Part shown: positions 33,024 through 42,267 of the stretch, piece by piece | How the letters are laid out: every line of letters starts with the position of its first letter | Position numbering within the stretch: position 1 is the first letter of the stretch | Source of the DNA: an uncultured Algibacter sp. | Lineage (GTDB): Bacteria; Bacteroidota; Bacteroidia; Flavobacteriales; Flavobacteriaceae | DNA: 61,790 nucleotides | Assembly: GCA_947502405.1 (NCBI GenBank) | Contig: CANMZT010000018.1 | Span: forward strand, 1 to 61,790 | Reading direction: 5' to 3' | The notes under the pieces: generated by a model | The model's input: the letters and a program-made list of their open reading frames with translations, nothing else | Database searches by the model: none | What the model was told of the DNA's origin: nothing | Made by a program: the position numbers and the translations under genes

Positions 33024-34025
33024 ATGATTTTAGTAACAGGAGGTACGGGTTTAGTTGGTGGGCATTTACTCTACAGACTTATTTCTGAGCAAAAGAAAGT
33101 AAGAGCTATTTACAGAAACAAACGTAAACTTGAAAACACCAAAAACATATTTTCTTGTTATACAGTTGATTCTGAAACACTATTCAATAAGATTGAATGG
33201 ATTGAGGCTGACCTATTAGATATTCCAGCTTTAACCAAAGCTTTTAAAGATATAAAAACAGTTTATCACGCTGCTGCATTTGTATCTTTTGAACCAGATA
33301 AATATCAGCTTTTAAGAAAAACAAATATTGAGGGCACTGCAAATATTGTAAACCTTTGTATTGCTAATAACATAGAAAAACTTTGCTATGTAAGCTCTAT
33401 TGCAACTTTGGGAAGCACGTTAAATAATACATCTATATCTGAAGATACCAACTGGAACCCTGAAGATGATAATAGTGTTTATGCCATAACTAAATATGGT
33501 GCTGAAATGGAAGTTTGGAGAGGTACACAAGAGGGTGTTGACGCCGTTGTTGTTAATCCCGGTGTTATTTTGGGTGCAGGTATTTGGAGATATGGCACAG
33601 GAAGTTTATTTAAAAAAGCGCATAAAGGCTTAAAATACTATACTTCTGGAACTGTTGGATTGATAGCCGTTGAAGATGTGGTTAATATTATGATTGCATT
33701 AATGCATAGCCAAATAAAAAATAAACGTTTTGTTTTAGTAGCTGAAAATTGGAGTTACAAAGATTTTCTTGAAGCTTTAGCAATATCTGTTGGTGCAAAA
33801 CCTCCTAAAAAAATTGCGAGTAAAAGCTTATTAAGTCTGGCTTGGAAATTGGATTGGTTAAAGCATAAGCTAACAGGAAAGCGAAGGCAGTTAACCAAAC
33901 ATATTGCAAAATCTTTAACAACTAAAACACATTACAGTAGTGATAACATAAAATCAGCTTTGAATTATAAGTTTAAAGCTATTGGTGAAGCTATTAGTTG
34001 TGTTGGATCTAATTATCCGAAATAG
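33024..34025 (+). CDS. NAD-dependent epimerase/dehydratase (extended SDR)
   Basis: The 333-residue Rossmann protein opens with MILVTGGTGLVGGHLLYRLI, the extended-SDR cofactor motif GxxGxxG at residues 7-13. The DIKTVYHAAAFVS block and the YAITKYGAEMEVW active-site pair (Tyr, x3, Lys) near residues 155-159 follow. The sequence VVVNPGVILGAG is typical of the dihydroflavonol-4-reductase-like subgroup. It acts in the cytoplasm; the substrate is unknown. It is divergent from tyrS, and its 3' end overlaps the convergent DUF4296 gene by 17 nt. Confidence 0.87.
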   Translation: MILVTGGTGLVGGHLLYRLISEQKKVRAIYRNKRKLENTKNIFSCYTVDSETLFNKIEWIEADLLDIPALTKAFKDIKTVYHAAAFVSFEPDKYQLLRKTNIEGTANIVNLCIANNIEKLCYVSSIATLGSTLNNTSISEDTNWNPEDDNSVYAITKYGAEMEVWRGTQEGVDAVVVNPGVILGAGIWRYGTGSLFKKAHKGLKYYTSGTVGLIAVEDVVNIMIALMHSQIKNKRFVLVAENWSYKDFLEALAISVGAKPPKKIASKSLLSLAWKLDWLKHKLTGKRRQLTKHIAKSLTTKTHYSSDNIKSALNYKFKAIGEAISCVGSNYPK

Positions 34026-34557
34026 GCTCAACTATACCTTCTAATTCTTCAATACTTTCTTCTAGAAGTGTATCATCAACTTCAATTAACTCTTTAATTT
34101 TAGGTATTACTAAGGAATCTTTAACACCAATTTTTAAGCTATCCTTTGCTTTTAAGGCTTTTTTTAACGAATCTGCTTCTCGTTTCGTTTTTTCTTTCCA
34201 CTCAGAAGCTTCTTGCTTTTTTAGTGCTTTTTTTAATCTATCCAAACTATCAGCTAATTTGGTATAAATCTCCTCATACTCTTCAATATGATATGCATAA
34301 TAATTATTGCTTAAAGCAAATTGCAAGCTATCTATATTGTGTTTTTCATAAATATAGGTATCCATGTTTAGACTGCTGTCTCTCATGATTAGTTTATTCT
34401 TAGAGCTTGCAGAAGTAATAAGCTTAGCATCAATTAAAATATCAACCATTTTATCCTTAGAAATTAAATGCTTTGGTTTATCAGGCCCTTTTAATTCATT
34501 ACACCCTAAGGTAATAAAAACCATTCCAATGCATACTATAAGTCGCTTAAAAATCAT
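34009..34557 (-). CDS. DUF4296 lipoprotein
   Basis: The 182-residue precursor has a lipobox (GMVFITLGC, Cys near residue 19). The DUF4296 block HLISKDKMVDILIDAKLITSA and a helical second half follow, with FALSNNYYAYHIEEYEEIYTKLADSLDRLKKALKKQE. The end is a long charged coiled coil with an acidic C-terminus. Function is unknown; the family is confined to Bacteroidota. Its start overlaps the dihydroorotase stop by 4 nt, so it is translated from the same transcript. The 3' end overlaps the convergent SDR gene. Confidence 0.8.
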   Translation of the reverse strand: MIFKRLIVCIGMVFITLGCNELKGPDKPKHLISKDKMVDILIDAKLITSASSKNKLIMRDSSLNMDTYIYEKHNIDSLQFALSNNYYAYHIEEYEEIYTKLADSLDRLKKALKKQEASEWKEKTKREADSLKKALKAKDSLKIGVKDSLVIPKIKELIEVDDTLLEESIEELEGIVEPISDN

Positions 34558-35900
34558 CTATTAAAAGTTAATCGTTTTGCCGATTTAACGGAGCTAAATT
34601 TAGCATTTTCATACACTAAATTACCATTTAAAAACGTATGTGTAATTCTAGATTTAAATGTTGCTCCTTCAAAGGGAGACCACCCACATTTATACAATAT
34701 ATTATCTTTTGTTACTGTCCATGGATTATTTAAATCAACCATAACCAAATCCGCATAAAAGCCTTCTTTTACATAGCCACGTCTTTCAACTTGAAATAAA
34801 ATGGCTGGGTTATGGCACATTTTCTTTACTATTTTTTCTAAAGAAATTTTTTCTTTATGATACATTTCCAACATTGCTGGTAAAGCATGTTGTACTAATG
34901 GGCCTCCTGAAGGTGCACTTGTGTAAACGTTTTTTTTCTCACCTATAGTATGCGGTGCGTGGTCTGTAGCAATAACATCTATTCTATCATCTAGTAAAGC
35001 TTCCCATAACTGGTCTCTATCGGCTTTTGTTTTTACAGCAGGATTCCATTTTATAAAAGTACCTTTATTATCATAGTCTTCATCAGAAAACCATAAATGA
35101 TGAATACATACCTCTGCGGTAATCTTTTTATCTTTTAACGGAATATCATTAGTAAATAAATTAGTTTCTTTTCCTGTAGATAAATGAAAAACATGTAATC
35201 TAGCTCCTGTTTTTTTTGCAAGTTCTATAGCTTTAGATGATGATAAATAACAAGCTTCTTCACTTCTGATGATAGGGTGATATTTAATAGGAATATCGTC
35301 TCCAAACTTATCAATATGTGCTTTTAGGTTTTTACGAACTGTAGCTTCATCTTCGCAATGCACAGAAATAACCATATCTGTACTTTTAAAGATTTTTTCT
35401 AAAACTTTAGGATCGTCCACCAGCATATTCCCTGTTGAAGAACCTAAAAATAGTTTCAATCCTGCAACCTGATTAATATCTAGCTTTAATATTTCATCCA
35501 AATTATCGTTTGTACCACCAAACATAAACGAATAATTTGCCCAAGATGATTTTGCAGCAATATCAAACTTTTCCTCAAGCTTTTCAATAGTTGTTGTTTG
35601 CGGATTTGTATTGGGCATCTCAACAAAAGAGGTAATACCTCCTGCTATAGCAGCTTTGGATTCTGTTTCAATATTTGCCTTGTGGGTTAATCCAGGTTCT
35701 CTAAAATGCACTTGATCATCAATTGCTCCAGGTAGAATATATTTTCCTTCAGCATCAATTACTAATACATCTGCAGATTTTGCACTAATAGATTCAGAAA
35801 TTTGTTTAATATACTCGCCTTCAATTAAAATATCTCCATTAAAAATTGAACCTTCATTAACTATATTAGCATTTTTTATAAGTGTAGTTTTCTTTTGCAT
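34554..35900 (-). CDS. pyrC: Dihydroorotase
   Basis: The 448-residue amidohydrolase catalyses the third step of pyrimidine synthesis, cyclising carbamoyl aspartate. Metal and substrate residues are visible: GAIDDQVHFREPGLTHKAN near residue 60 (H-x-R), FVEMPNTNPQTT near 92, VHCEDE near 181, HVFHLSTGKETN near 236, and IATDHAPHTIGEKK near 310, with the final Asp-His pair. The length and TIM-barrel pattern suit class I (PyrC-like, long form). A lysine to be carbamylated would lie in the LKLFLGS-type segment. It is between the dolichyl-phosphate-mannose-synthase-like gene (5 nt) and DUF4296 (overlap), making a three-gene operon. Confidence 0.93.
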   Translation of the reverse strand: MQKKTTLIKNANIVNEGSIFNGDILIEGEYIKQISESISAKSADVLVIDAEGKYILPGAIDDQVHFREPGLTHKANIETESKAAIAGGITSFVEMPNTNPQTTTIEKLEEKFDIAAKSSWANYSFMFGGTNDNLDEILKLDINQVAGLKLFLGSSTGNMLVDDPKVLEKIFKSTDMVISVHCEDEATVRKNLKAHIDKFGDDIPIKYHPIIRSEEACYLSSSKAIELAKKTGARLHVFHLSTGKETNLFTNDIPLKDKKITAEVCIHHLWFSDEDYDNKGTFIKWNPAVKTKADRDQLWEALLDDRIDVIATDHAPHTIGEKKNVYTSAPSGGPLVQHALPAMLEMYHKEKISLEKIVKKMCHNPAILFQVERRGYVKEGFYADLVMVDLNNPWTVTKDNILYKCGWSPFEGATFKSRITHTFLNGNLVYENAKFSSVKSAKRLTFNR

Positions 35901-35905
35901 ATTTT

Positions 35906-36640
35906 TTATTTTTTAGAATCCCTGTAAAACAAACTTTTCAACTTCATAGAAATAACACCAAAAATAGCTTCAGAAATAATACCTGAACTTAATTTGGACT
36001 CTCCTCGTGTTCTATCAGTAAATATAACAGGGACTTCAACAATTTTAAACTTTTTTAAATAGGCCTTGAATTTCATTTCAATTTGAAACGCATATCCTAT
36101 AAACTTCACAGCATTCAAATCAATGGCTTCTAGCACATGTCTCTTGTAACACACAAAACCTGCCGTTGTATCATGGATTTTCATCCCCGTGATTAATCTC
36201 ACATATTTTGAGGCCAGATAAGACATTAAAACTCTAGCCATAGGCCAGTTAACAACATTTACCCCTGTTTTGTATCTAGAACCAATGGACATATCCGCAC
36301 CTTCAAGCTGGCAGGCATTATAAAGTTTCAAAATATCATTAGGATCATGTGAGAAATCAGCATCCATCTCAAAAATATAATCATAGCTTTTTTGTAAACT
36401 CCATTTAAATCCATGAATGTAAGCTGTACCTAAGCCAGACTTTTCTTTTCTTACCTCTAAAAAAAGTTTTTCGGGAAATTCTTTTTGTAATTCTTTAACC
36501 TTTAATGCTGTTAAATCAGGTGAATTATCATCAACAATAAGGATGTGAATATGATCAGACTGTGATAACACTGCCTTAATTATAGCTTCAATATTTTCAA
36601 TCTCATTATATGTTGGAATAATCACTATTGTATCAGCCAT
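35906..36640 (-). CDS. Polyprenol-phosphate mannosyltransferase (GT2)
   Basis: The 244-residue GT-A glycosyltransferase lacks the long C-terminal membrane domain of some relatives. Motifs are VIIPTYNEIENIEAIIKAVL near the start, LIVDDNSPDLTA (first Asp pair), EMDADFSHDP near residue 95 (the DxD-type metal site), GSRYKTGVN near 122, and the C-terminal FTDRTRGESKLS. This is dolichyl-phosphate-mannose synthase-like, making a lipid-linked sugar for cell-surface glycans or lipoprotein glycosylation. It is the first gene of the pyrC operon. Confidence 0.87.
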   Translation of the reverse strand: MADTIVIIPTYNEIENIEAIIKAVLSQSDHIHILIVDDNSPDLTALKVKELQKEFPEKLFLEVRKEKSGLGTAYIHGFKWSLQKSYDYIFEMDADFSHDPNDILKLYNACQLEGADMSIGSRYKTGVNVVNWPMARVLMSYLASKYVRLITGMKIHDTTAGFVCYKRHVLEAIDLNAVKFIGYAFQIEMKFKAYLKKFKIVEVPVIFTDRTRGESKLSSGIISEAIFGVISMKLKSLFYRDSKK

Positions 36641-36761
36641 ATTACTATCTGTACAGAAATCCTTTTATAGTTTTAGCAAATGTACATTAATCAGCGTTTA
36701 TTTATTTTAAATATTTCCTAATAATACATGCTTATTTTAAAAATTATAATAATTTTAACCC

Positions 36762-37409
36762 ATGCTTCGTCACATAGTTTCAAACGAAATATTTACTATT
36801 CTATTGGTTTTAGGTTTAATTATAATTGCTACTGCAAAATTAATTGCTCCTAAACGGTTTGACGATTTTATTTTAGTTTTAGGTAACGACAAGTACCTGA
36901 AAATTTATTCTAGAGACCAGAAGTTTTTCGACAATTTTGATGCCTTGTTATTTGCTAATTTGGTACTATCTGTTTCTGTTTTCTGCTTTATTGTTTATAA
37001 AAAAATCTCAGAAGTCTCCAATATTTCTGGTAACACTATGTTTAAACTAAGTTTTAGTATTGGGGTTTTTATTCTAATCAAAGTACTTATTGAACGCTTA
37101 ATTGGTAGCCTTTTTGAAATTGATAAGCTTGTAGATCAATACTTATTTCAAAAAACAAGTTTTAAAAATTATTTAGGGTTGGTACTACTACCCATTAATG
37201 CTTTACTCCTATACAGTTTTAAGCCAACAATGCCAATTATCTATGGCATTATATCATTATTATTAATTGTTAATATCATAGGCCTAATTAGTTCATTTAA
37301 AACGCATCAAAGTCTAATAAAAAACAACTTATTCTATTTTATTTTGTATCTTTGCGCTCTCGAAATCGCACCCTATATCATTTTATATAAGGTGTTTATT
37401 GCAAATTAA
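36762..37409 (+). CDS. DUF4271 membrane protein
   Basis: The 215-residue integral membrane protein has about six hydrophobic helices (EIFTILLVLGLIIIATAKLI; ANLVLSVSVFCFIVYK; LSFSIGVFILIKVL; LVLLPINALLLY; GIISLLLIVNIIGLIS; LFYFILYLCALEIAPYIIL). The final CALEIAPYIILYK is the DUF4271 hallmark. Function is unknown. The family is confined to Bacteroidota and is very often found directly before the uroporphyrinogen-III synthase gene, as here with a 20-nt gap. A -7-like box TATCTTTG at 37347-37354, inside the coding region, could give the next gene its own start. Confidence 0.85.
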   Translation: MLRHIVSNEIFTILLVLGLIIIATAKLIAPKRFDDFILVLGNDKYLKIYSRDQKFFDNFDALLFANLVLSVSVFCFIVYKKISEVSNISGNTMFKLSFSIGVFILIKVLIERLIGSLFEIDKLVDQYLFQKTSFKNYLGLVLLPINALLLYSFKPTMPIIYGIISLLLIVNIIGLISSFKTHQSLIKNNLFYFILYLCALEIAPYIILYKVFIAN

Positions 37410-37429
37410 AAGAAAAACGACTTGCGCTT

Positions 37430-38179
37430 ATGAAAGTGAAAACCATTTTAGTATCTCAACCAGAACCTAAAATAGAGAACTCGCCCTACTTCGATTTACA
37501 AGAAAAGCAACGCGTAAAAATAGATTTCAGACCGTTTATTCATGTAGAAGGCGTATCTGCTAAGGAAATTAGGCATCAAAAAATTGATTTAAGCAATTAC
37601 ACAGCAATTATTTTAACAAGTAGAAATGCTGTGGATCACTTTTTTAGAATCGCTGAGGAAATGCGTTTTAAAGTTCCAGACACGATGAAGTATTTTTGCC
37701 AGTCTGAAGCAGTTGCATATTACTTACAAAAATACGTGGTTTACAGAAAGCGTAAGATTTATGTTGGTAAACGTACGTTTGCTGAATTATCCCCGCTTAT
37801 CAAAAAATACAAAGACGAGAAGTTTTTATTACCTAACACAGATAAGGTGAAACCTGCTGTACCTCAAATTCTTAATGATTTGGGAGTAGATTGGAAACAA
37901 GCAACGTTTTACAAAACTGTGGTTAGCGATTTATCGGATTTAGCTGATGTTTACTACGATGTTTTAGTATTCTTTAGCCCTTCAGGAATTGAATCTTTAT
38001 TTCAAAACTTTCCAGATTTCAAACAAAATGATACGCGTATCGCTGTTTTTGGAAATACAACTATTAAAGCTGTTGAAGAAAAAGGATTGCGTGTAGATAT
38101 TGCTGCACCAACTCCCGAGACACCTTCTATGACTATGGCTTTACAGAAATATATTGAAAAAGCTAATAAAGGGAAATAG
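37430..38179 (+). CDS. hemD: Uroporphyrinogen-III synthase
   Basis: The 249-residue two-lobed protein would cyclise hydroxymethylbilane to uroporphyrinogen III in haem synthesis. Family features include VKTILVSQPEPKIENSPYF at the start, NYTAIILTSRNAVDHFFRI near residue 60, KYFCQSEAVAYYLQKYV near 90, VLVFFSPSGIESLFQNFP near 182, and RIAVFGNTTIKAVEEKGLRVDI near 203. This branch is strongly diverged from E. coli HemD, as usual in Bacteroidota. It is paired with DUF4271 and followed by a 32-nt perfect palindromic terminator. Confidence 0.88.
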   Translation: MKVKTILVSQPEPKIENSPYFDLQEKQRVKIDFRPFIHVEGVSAKEIRHQKIDLSNYTAIILTSRNAVDHFFRIAEEMRFKVPDTMKYFCQSEAVAYYLQKYVVYRKRKIYVGKRTFAELSPLIKKYKDEKFLLPNTDKVKPAVPQILNDLGVDWKQATFYKTVVSDLSDLADVYYDVLVFFSPSGIESLFQNFPDFKQNDTRIAVFGNTTIKAVEEKGLRVDIAAPTPETPSMTMALQKYIEKANKGK

Positions 38180-38203
38180 TAGAACTTTATTATACAATAT
38201 AAT

Positions 38204-38237
38204 AAAAAGGGATGATTTTAAAATCATCCCTTTTTTT
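38204..38237. terminator. Bidirectional terminator between hemD and pckA
   Basis: A perfect 32-nt palindrome spans 38204-38235 (left arm AAAAAGGGATGATTTT) with A and T runs at its ends. It serves both converging genes. Confidence 0.88.
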
Positions 38238-38239
38238 AT

Positions 38240-39856
38240 CTAAAAGGCATAGCGCTGTGGACCGCCACGCCTAATCTCTTCACTACAATGCATTTCAAAC
38301 TTTTTAAAGTTTTCCCTAAACGCGTTGGTTAACTTAAATGCCATGGTGTAATAAGCTTCATCGTCGTTCCAAGTTTGCCTTGGGCTTAATACGCTTGTTG
38401 GTACCCCAGGACAGCTTCTTGGTTGCGCTACACCAAATACAGAATGAATGTGATAATCATCGTAATTATATAAACCTAGTTTACCATCTAACACCGCATT
38501 TATCATAGCACGCGTGTATTTTAATTTCATTCGTGTGCCTACACCATAAGGGCCTCCAGTCCAACCTGTATTTACTAACCAAACATTTACACCTGCTTCT
38601 AGCATTTTTTTACTTAACATTTCAGCATATTTAGCAGGATGCAAAGGCATAAAAGGTGCTCCAAAACATGCAGAAAACGAGGGCTGTGGCTCTTTAACAC
38701 CAGCTTCTGTTCCCGCCACTTTAGCGGTATATCCAGATATAAAATGATATGCTGCTTGACTTGGTGTTAATTTAGATATTGGTGGAATCACCCCAAATGC
38801 ATCAGCAGTTAAAAAGAATATATTTTTTGGGTTTTTACCAATTGATGGCACTTTTATATTTTCAATATGATGGATAGGGTAACTTACGCGGGTATTTTGA
38901 GTTATGGAAGTATCTGCAAAATCTACCTCAGCATTATCGTTTAAGATGACATTTTCAAGAATGGCTCCTTTTTTAATGGCATCATATATTTCAGGTTCAT
39001 TATCTCTACTTAGGTTAATCACTTTTGCATAACAACCACCTTCAAAATTAAACACGGTATTTTCGTTAGTCCAACCATGTTCATCGTCGCCTATTAAACT
39101 TCTATCAGGATCCGTAGATAATGTTGTTTTTCCTGTTCCTGATAAACCAAAAAACACTGCGGTATCTCCATCTTTACCAACATTAGCACTACAATGCATT
39201 GGTAATGTATTTTTAAATACAGGAAGAATAAAGTTTAAGGCAGAAAAAATACCTTTTTTTATTTCGCCTGTATAACCTGTTCCTCCAATTAAGGCAATCT
39301 TTCTTGAAAAATTAAGAATAGCAAAATTATGCTGACGTGTACCATCAATTTCGGCATCAGCCATAAAACCCGGTGCATTAACAATAGTCCATTGAGGATT
39401 AAAGTCTTCTAATTCTAATTCGTCAGGACGTAAAAACATATTATATGCAAACTGGTTACTCCAGGGATATTCATTAATAACACGAATACTTAGTTTATAG
39501 TTTTCATCTGCACAGGCATAAGTATCTCTCACATACAACTCCCTATTAGATAAATAATCTATAACCTTTGCATATAAAGCATCAAATTTTTTGGGTCCAA
39601 ACGGAATATTAATATCACCCCACCAAATCCTATCTTTAGTAATATCATCCTTAACTATAAATCTATCTTTTGGAGAACGCCCTGTAAACTCACCTGTGTT
39701 AACTGCCAACGCGCCAGAAGACGCCTCTACCCCAAGACCTTTTTCTATCGAAATAGCATGAAGTTCATCAGGAGATAATTGATACTTTACTTTTGCATTT
39801 TTTATGCCATATTGCTCTAACGAAATCGTTTTCGTAGCCTGACCATAGTTTCCCAT
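38240..39856 (-). CDS. pckA: Phosphoenolpyruvate carboxykinase (ATP)
   Basis: The 538-residue enzyme converts oxaloacetate and ATP to PEP and CO2. It has the NFTGRSPKDRF-type motif (GEFTGRSPKDRFIV near residue 54), the metal and OAA region HNFAILNFSRKIALIGGTGYTGEIKKG, the P-loop FFGLSGTGKTTLST near 240, DDEHGW near 263, the adenine-side FEGGCYAKVI, and TRVSYPIHH. The C-terminal NTGWTGGPYGVG is typical of the ATP-dependent class. It is the key gluconeogenic exit from the C4 pool. It stands alone, convergent with hemD. A candidate PPi-type PEPCK lies 23 kb away. Confidence 0.97.
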   Translation of the reverse strand: MGNYGQATKTISLEQYGIKNAKVKYQLSPDELHAISIEKGLGVEASSGALAVNTGEFTGRSPKDRFIVKDDITKDRIWWGDINIPFGPKKFDALYAKVIDYLSNRELYVRDTYACADENYKLSIRVINEYPWSNQFAYNMFLRPDELELEDFNPQWTIVNAPGFMADAEIDGTRQHNFAILNFSRKIALIGGTGYTGEIKKGIFSALNFILPVFKNTLPMHCSANVGKDGDTAVFFGLSGTGKTTLSTDPDRSLIGDDEHGWTNENTVFNFEGGCYAKVINLSRDNEPEIYDAIKKGAILENVILNDNAEVDFADTSITQNTRVSYPIHHIENIKVPSIGKNPKNIFFLTADAFGVIPPISKLTPSQAAYHFISGYTAKVAGTEAGVKEPQPSFSACFGAPFMPLHPAKYAEMLSKKMLEAGVNVWLVNTGWTGGPYGVGTRMKLKYTRAMINAVLDGKLGLYNYDDYHIHSVFGVAQPRSCPGVPTSVLSPRQTWNDDEAYYTMAFKLTNAFRENFKKFEMHCSEEIRRGGPQRYAF

Positions 39857-39916
39857 AAATTGACTTAAAATTATTTATTCAACAAAATTAAAACAATTAT
39901 TTTAAGTATATAGCAA

Positions 39917-40315
39917 CTATATTGCCTTTTTAGACGAAATCTTTATGAAATCAACAAACATAAAGCTCCACGCTAGAATCAATAACAAACCACCTATTGG
40001 TGTAACAAAACCAATAATCTTGAAATCAAAAGAGCTTAACGCGTTGGTTGCTAGTCCATAAATAGATCCAGAAAAGAACAACACGCCAATAACCACTAAA
40101 TAATAGACTATTTTTTTTGTCTTAAACTTAATTAAAGAGGTGCTCCCTAGAAATAGCAATAAAAGTGCATGATACATCTGATACCTAACTCCCGTTTCAA
40201 AAGTTTGTTGAGACTCAAACGGGATGAGTTCTTTTAGGGCATGAGCACCAAAAGCACCAAAAATAATACTTAAAACACCTAACACAGTTGCGGTAATTAA
40301 TATTGTTTTATTCAT
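39917..40315 (-). CDS. DUF423 membrane protein
   Basis: The protein has 132 residues from ATG 40315; a longer frame from 40345 adds ten unlikely residues. Four hydrophobic helices are visible, starting ILITATVLGVLSIIFGAFGAHALKELI, with the GAFGAHALK block diagnostic of DUF423 (YwdK/TMEM256-like). ETGVRYQMYHALLLLFLG follows. Function is unknown across the family. It is divergent from the saccharopine dehydrogenase gene. Confidence 0.88.
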   Translation of the reverse strand: MNKTILITATVLGVLSIIFGAFGAHALKELIPFESQQTFETGVRYQMYHALLLLFLGSTSLIKFKTKKIVYYLVVIGVLFFSGSIYGLATNALSSFDFKIIGFVTPIGGLLLILAWSFMFVDFIKISSKKAI

Positions 40316-40427
40316 TTTTTTATAAATTATTCTCAATAAATACATTTAATATTTATTAATTTCGTAAAATTAAAAGCTTTTTAAGCTATTCACTAATTAA
40401 AAACAAAATTACTTAACAAAACTCAAT

Positions 40428-41792
40428 ATGCGAAAGGTTTTAGTTATTGGTTCTGGAAAATCAACATCATATTTAATAAAATATTTGTTAGATAAATCTT
40501 CTGAAGAACAATTATTCATAACAGTTGGAGATTTACATATTGAAAACGCAAAAAAACTAATTGGCAATCATGAAAATGCTAAAGCTATTAAGCTAGACGT
40601 TTTTAATGAAACATCTAGAATTAGCGCCATAAAAAAAGCTGATATTGTAGTTTCCATGCTACCTGCACGTTTCCATATTGAAGTTGCAAAAGATTGCATT
40701 ACTTATAAAAAAAATATGGTAACGGCTTCCTATGTAAGCAAGGACATGCAAGCTTTGGATGAACAAGCCAAAACCAATAACCTCATTCTACTAAACGAAA
40801 TTGGGGTAGATCCAGGGATAGATCACATGAGCGCTATGCAAGTACTTGACCGTATTAGAGATAAAGGCGGTAAAATTATTTTGTTTGAATCTTTTACTGG
40901 TGGGTTAATTGCTCCAGAAAGCGATAATAATTTATGGAATTATAAATTCACTTGGAATCCCAGAAATGTGGTAACCGCAGGACAAGGTGGTGCCGCTAAA
41001 TTCCTGCAAGAGGGCACCTATAAGTACATTCCATATAACCGATTGTTTAGACGCACCGAGTTTTTAGAAATTGATAATTTTGGGCGTTTTGAAGTCTATG
41101 CCAATAGAGATTCTTTAAAATACCAAAATGCTTATGGTTTAAAAAACATAAAAACCTTATATCGAGGCACTATGCGTCGTGTTGGCTTTAGTCGCGCATG
41201 GAATATCTTTGTTATTCTGGGTATGACAGACGATAGTTATACCATTGACGATAGCGAAAACATGAGCTACCGCGATTTTACAAACTCGTTTTTACCCTAC
41301 AGCCCCACAGATTCTGTGGAGTTAAAGCTTCGCCATGAATTAAAAATAGACCAAGACGATATGGTTTGGGACAAACTTGTAGAACTTGATATTTTTAACC
41401 CAAACAAACCTGTAGAACTCAAAAAAGCAACACCTGCTCAAATTCTCCAAAAAATATTGATGGATAGCTGGACTCTTTCAGATAAGGACAAAGACATGAT
41501 TGTTATGTACCACAAATTTGGCTACGAATTAAAAGGTAAAAAACATCAAATAGATGCCAATATGGTTGTTTTAGGCGAAGACCAAACCTACACTGCTATG
41601 TCTAAAACAGTGGGATTACCCCTTGCAATGGCTACACTCGCTATTTTAAATGGTAAAATCACCACACCAGGAGTTCAAATCCCAATTACCAAGGAAATTT
41701 ACAACCCAATTTTAAAAGAGCTAGAAACTTTTGGCATCACATTTAATGAAAAGGAGGTACCATATTTAGGCTACAACCCATTAAATAATTAA
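40428..41792 (+). CDS. Saccharopine dehydrogenase family protein
   Basis: The 454-residue enzyme opens with the Rossmann motif VLVIGSGKSTSYLIKYLL and shows the SDH signature blocks: IKKADIVVSMLPARFHIEVAKDCI near residue 67, NEIGVDPGIDHMSAMQVLDRI near 121, FESFTGGLIAPESDNN near 151, and NYKFTWNPRNVVTAGQGGAA near 170. These match the saccharopine dehydrogenase (glutamate-forming) half of the lysine pathway enzyme. It would split saccharopine to glutamate and aminoadipate semialdehyde. It is followed by repeat R4, a small membrane ORF and an Lrp/AsnC regulator, suggesting amino-acid control. Confidence 0.85.
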   Translation: MRKVLVIGSGKSTSYLIKYLLDKSSEEQLFITVGDLHIENAKKLIGNHENAKAIKLDVFNETSRISAIKKADIVVSMLPARFHIEVAKDCITYKKNMVTASYVSKDMQALDEQAKTNNLILLNEIGVDPGIDHMSAMQVLDRIRDKGGKIILFESFTGGLIAPESDNNLWNYKFTWNPRNVVTAGQGGAAKFLQEGTYKYIPYNRLFRRTEFLEIDNFGRFEVYANRDSLKYQNAYGLKNIKTLYRGTMRRVGFSRAWNIFVILGMTDDSYTIDDSENMSYRDFTNSFLPYSPTDSVELKLRHELKIDQDDMVWDKLVELDIFNPNKPVELKKATPAQILQKILMDSWTLSDKDKDMIVMYHKFGYELKGKKHQIDANMVVLGEDQTYTAMSKTVGLPLAMATLAILNGKITTPGVQIPITKEIYNPILKELETFGITFNEKEVPYLGYNPLNN

Positions 41793-41797
41793 AATTT

Positions 41798-41948
41798 GGG
41801 CGTTACCCACAAGGGGTCGGGCTTTCCGCTATATCTTTTTTGTAATAAATTTGTTTAAGTATCTCATAAAGCGTTTTTCATGTTAAATCTATGCGAAATC
41901 AAACTTACTAGTAAGCACAAAAAAGGATGTCGCTGCAATCCCTAACGC
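41798..41948 (-). repeat. Dispersed GCGTTA/TAACGC element, copy R4 (151 nt)
   Basis: Read on the minus strand: 5' box GCGTTAGGGATTGCAGCGAC, a hairpin CTTTTTTGT/ACAAAAAAG around a variable 80-nt interior, and the 3' box (AGCGGAAAGCCCGACCCC, TTGT, GGGTAACGCCC). The 3' box starts 5 nt after the saccharopine dehydrogenase stop. The stem ends pair as GCGTTA/TAACGC. Confidence 0.85.
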
Positions 41949-42006
41949 AATTCATAGTTTCAATTTAAAACCAAATACTTATTTTTATGTTTTTATTTGA
42001 AACAAA

Positions 42007-42267
42007 ATGAAGCGTTTACCGGATATTATAATATTAGCTATTTTTTCAATTCACTTTTTAGGTAACGTTTTAATAAATATTATCGGTGTTCCTCTTGCTG
42101 CATATCACTCTTACGAAGCATGGCAAGAAGTTGAAACAACCAACCATTCATTACAAAAGCAGAATACAAATATTAAAACAAAACAAAAAACTGCTCATAA
42201 TACAGTAGACACAATATTAAGCACTAACAACACCCATGAAACAAAAACCAAAAGTAATTACCATTGA
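42007..42267 (+). CDS. Small putative membrane protein
   Basis: The 86-residue frame has one long hydrophobic segment (DIIILAIFSIHFLGNVLINIIGVPLAAYHSY). A hydrophilic Thr/Asn/Lys-rich tail follows. It overlaps the start of the Lrp gene by 32 nt and is in a different frame. It could be a real small protein co-expressed with the regulator, since the hydrophobic pattern is unusual for a chance frame. The low-complexity tail and lack of a recognised family keep confidence low. Confidence 0.35.
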   Translation: MKRLPDIIILAIFSIHFLGNVLINIIGVPLAAYHSYEAWQEVETTNHSLQKQNTNIKTKQKTAHNTVDTILSTNNTHETKTKSNYH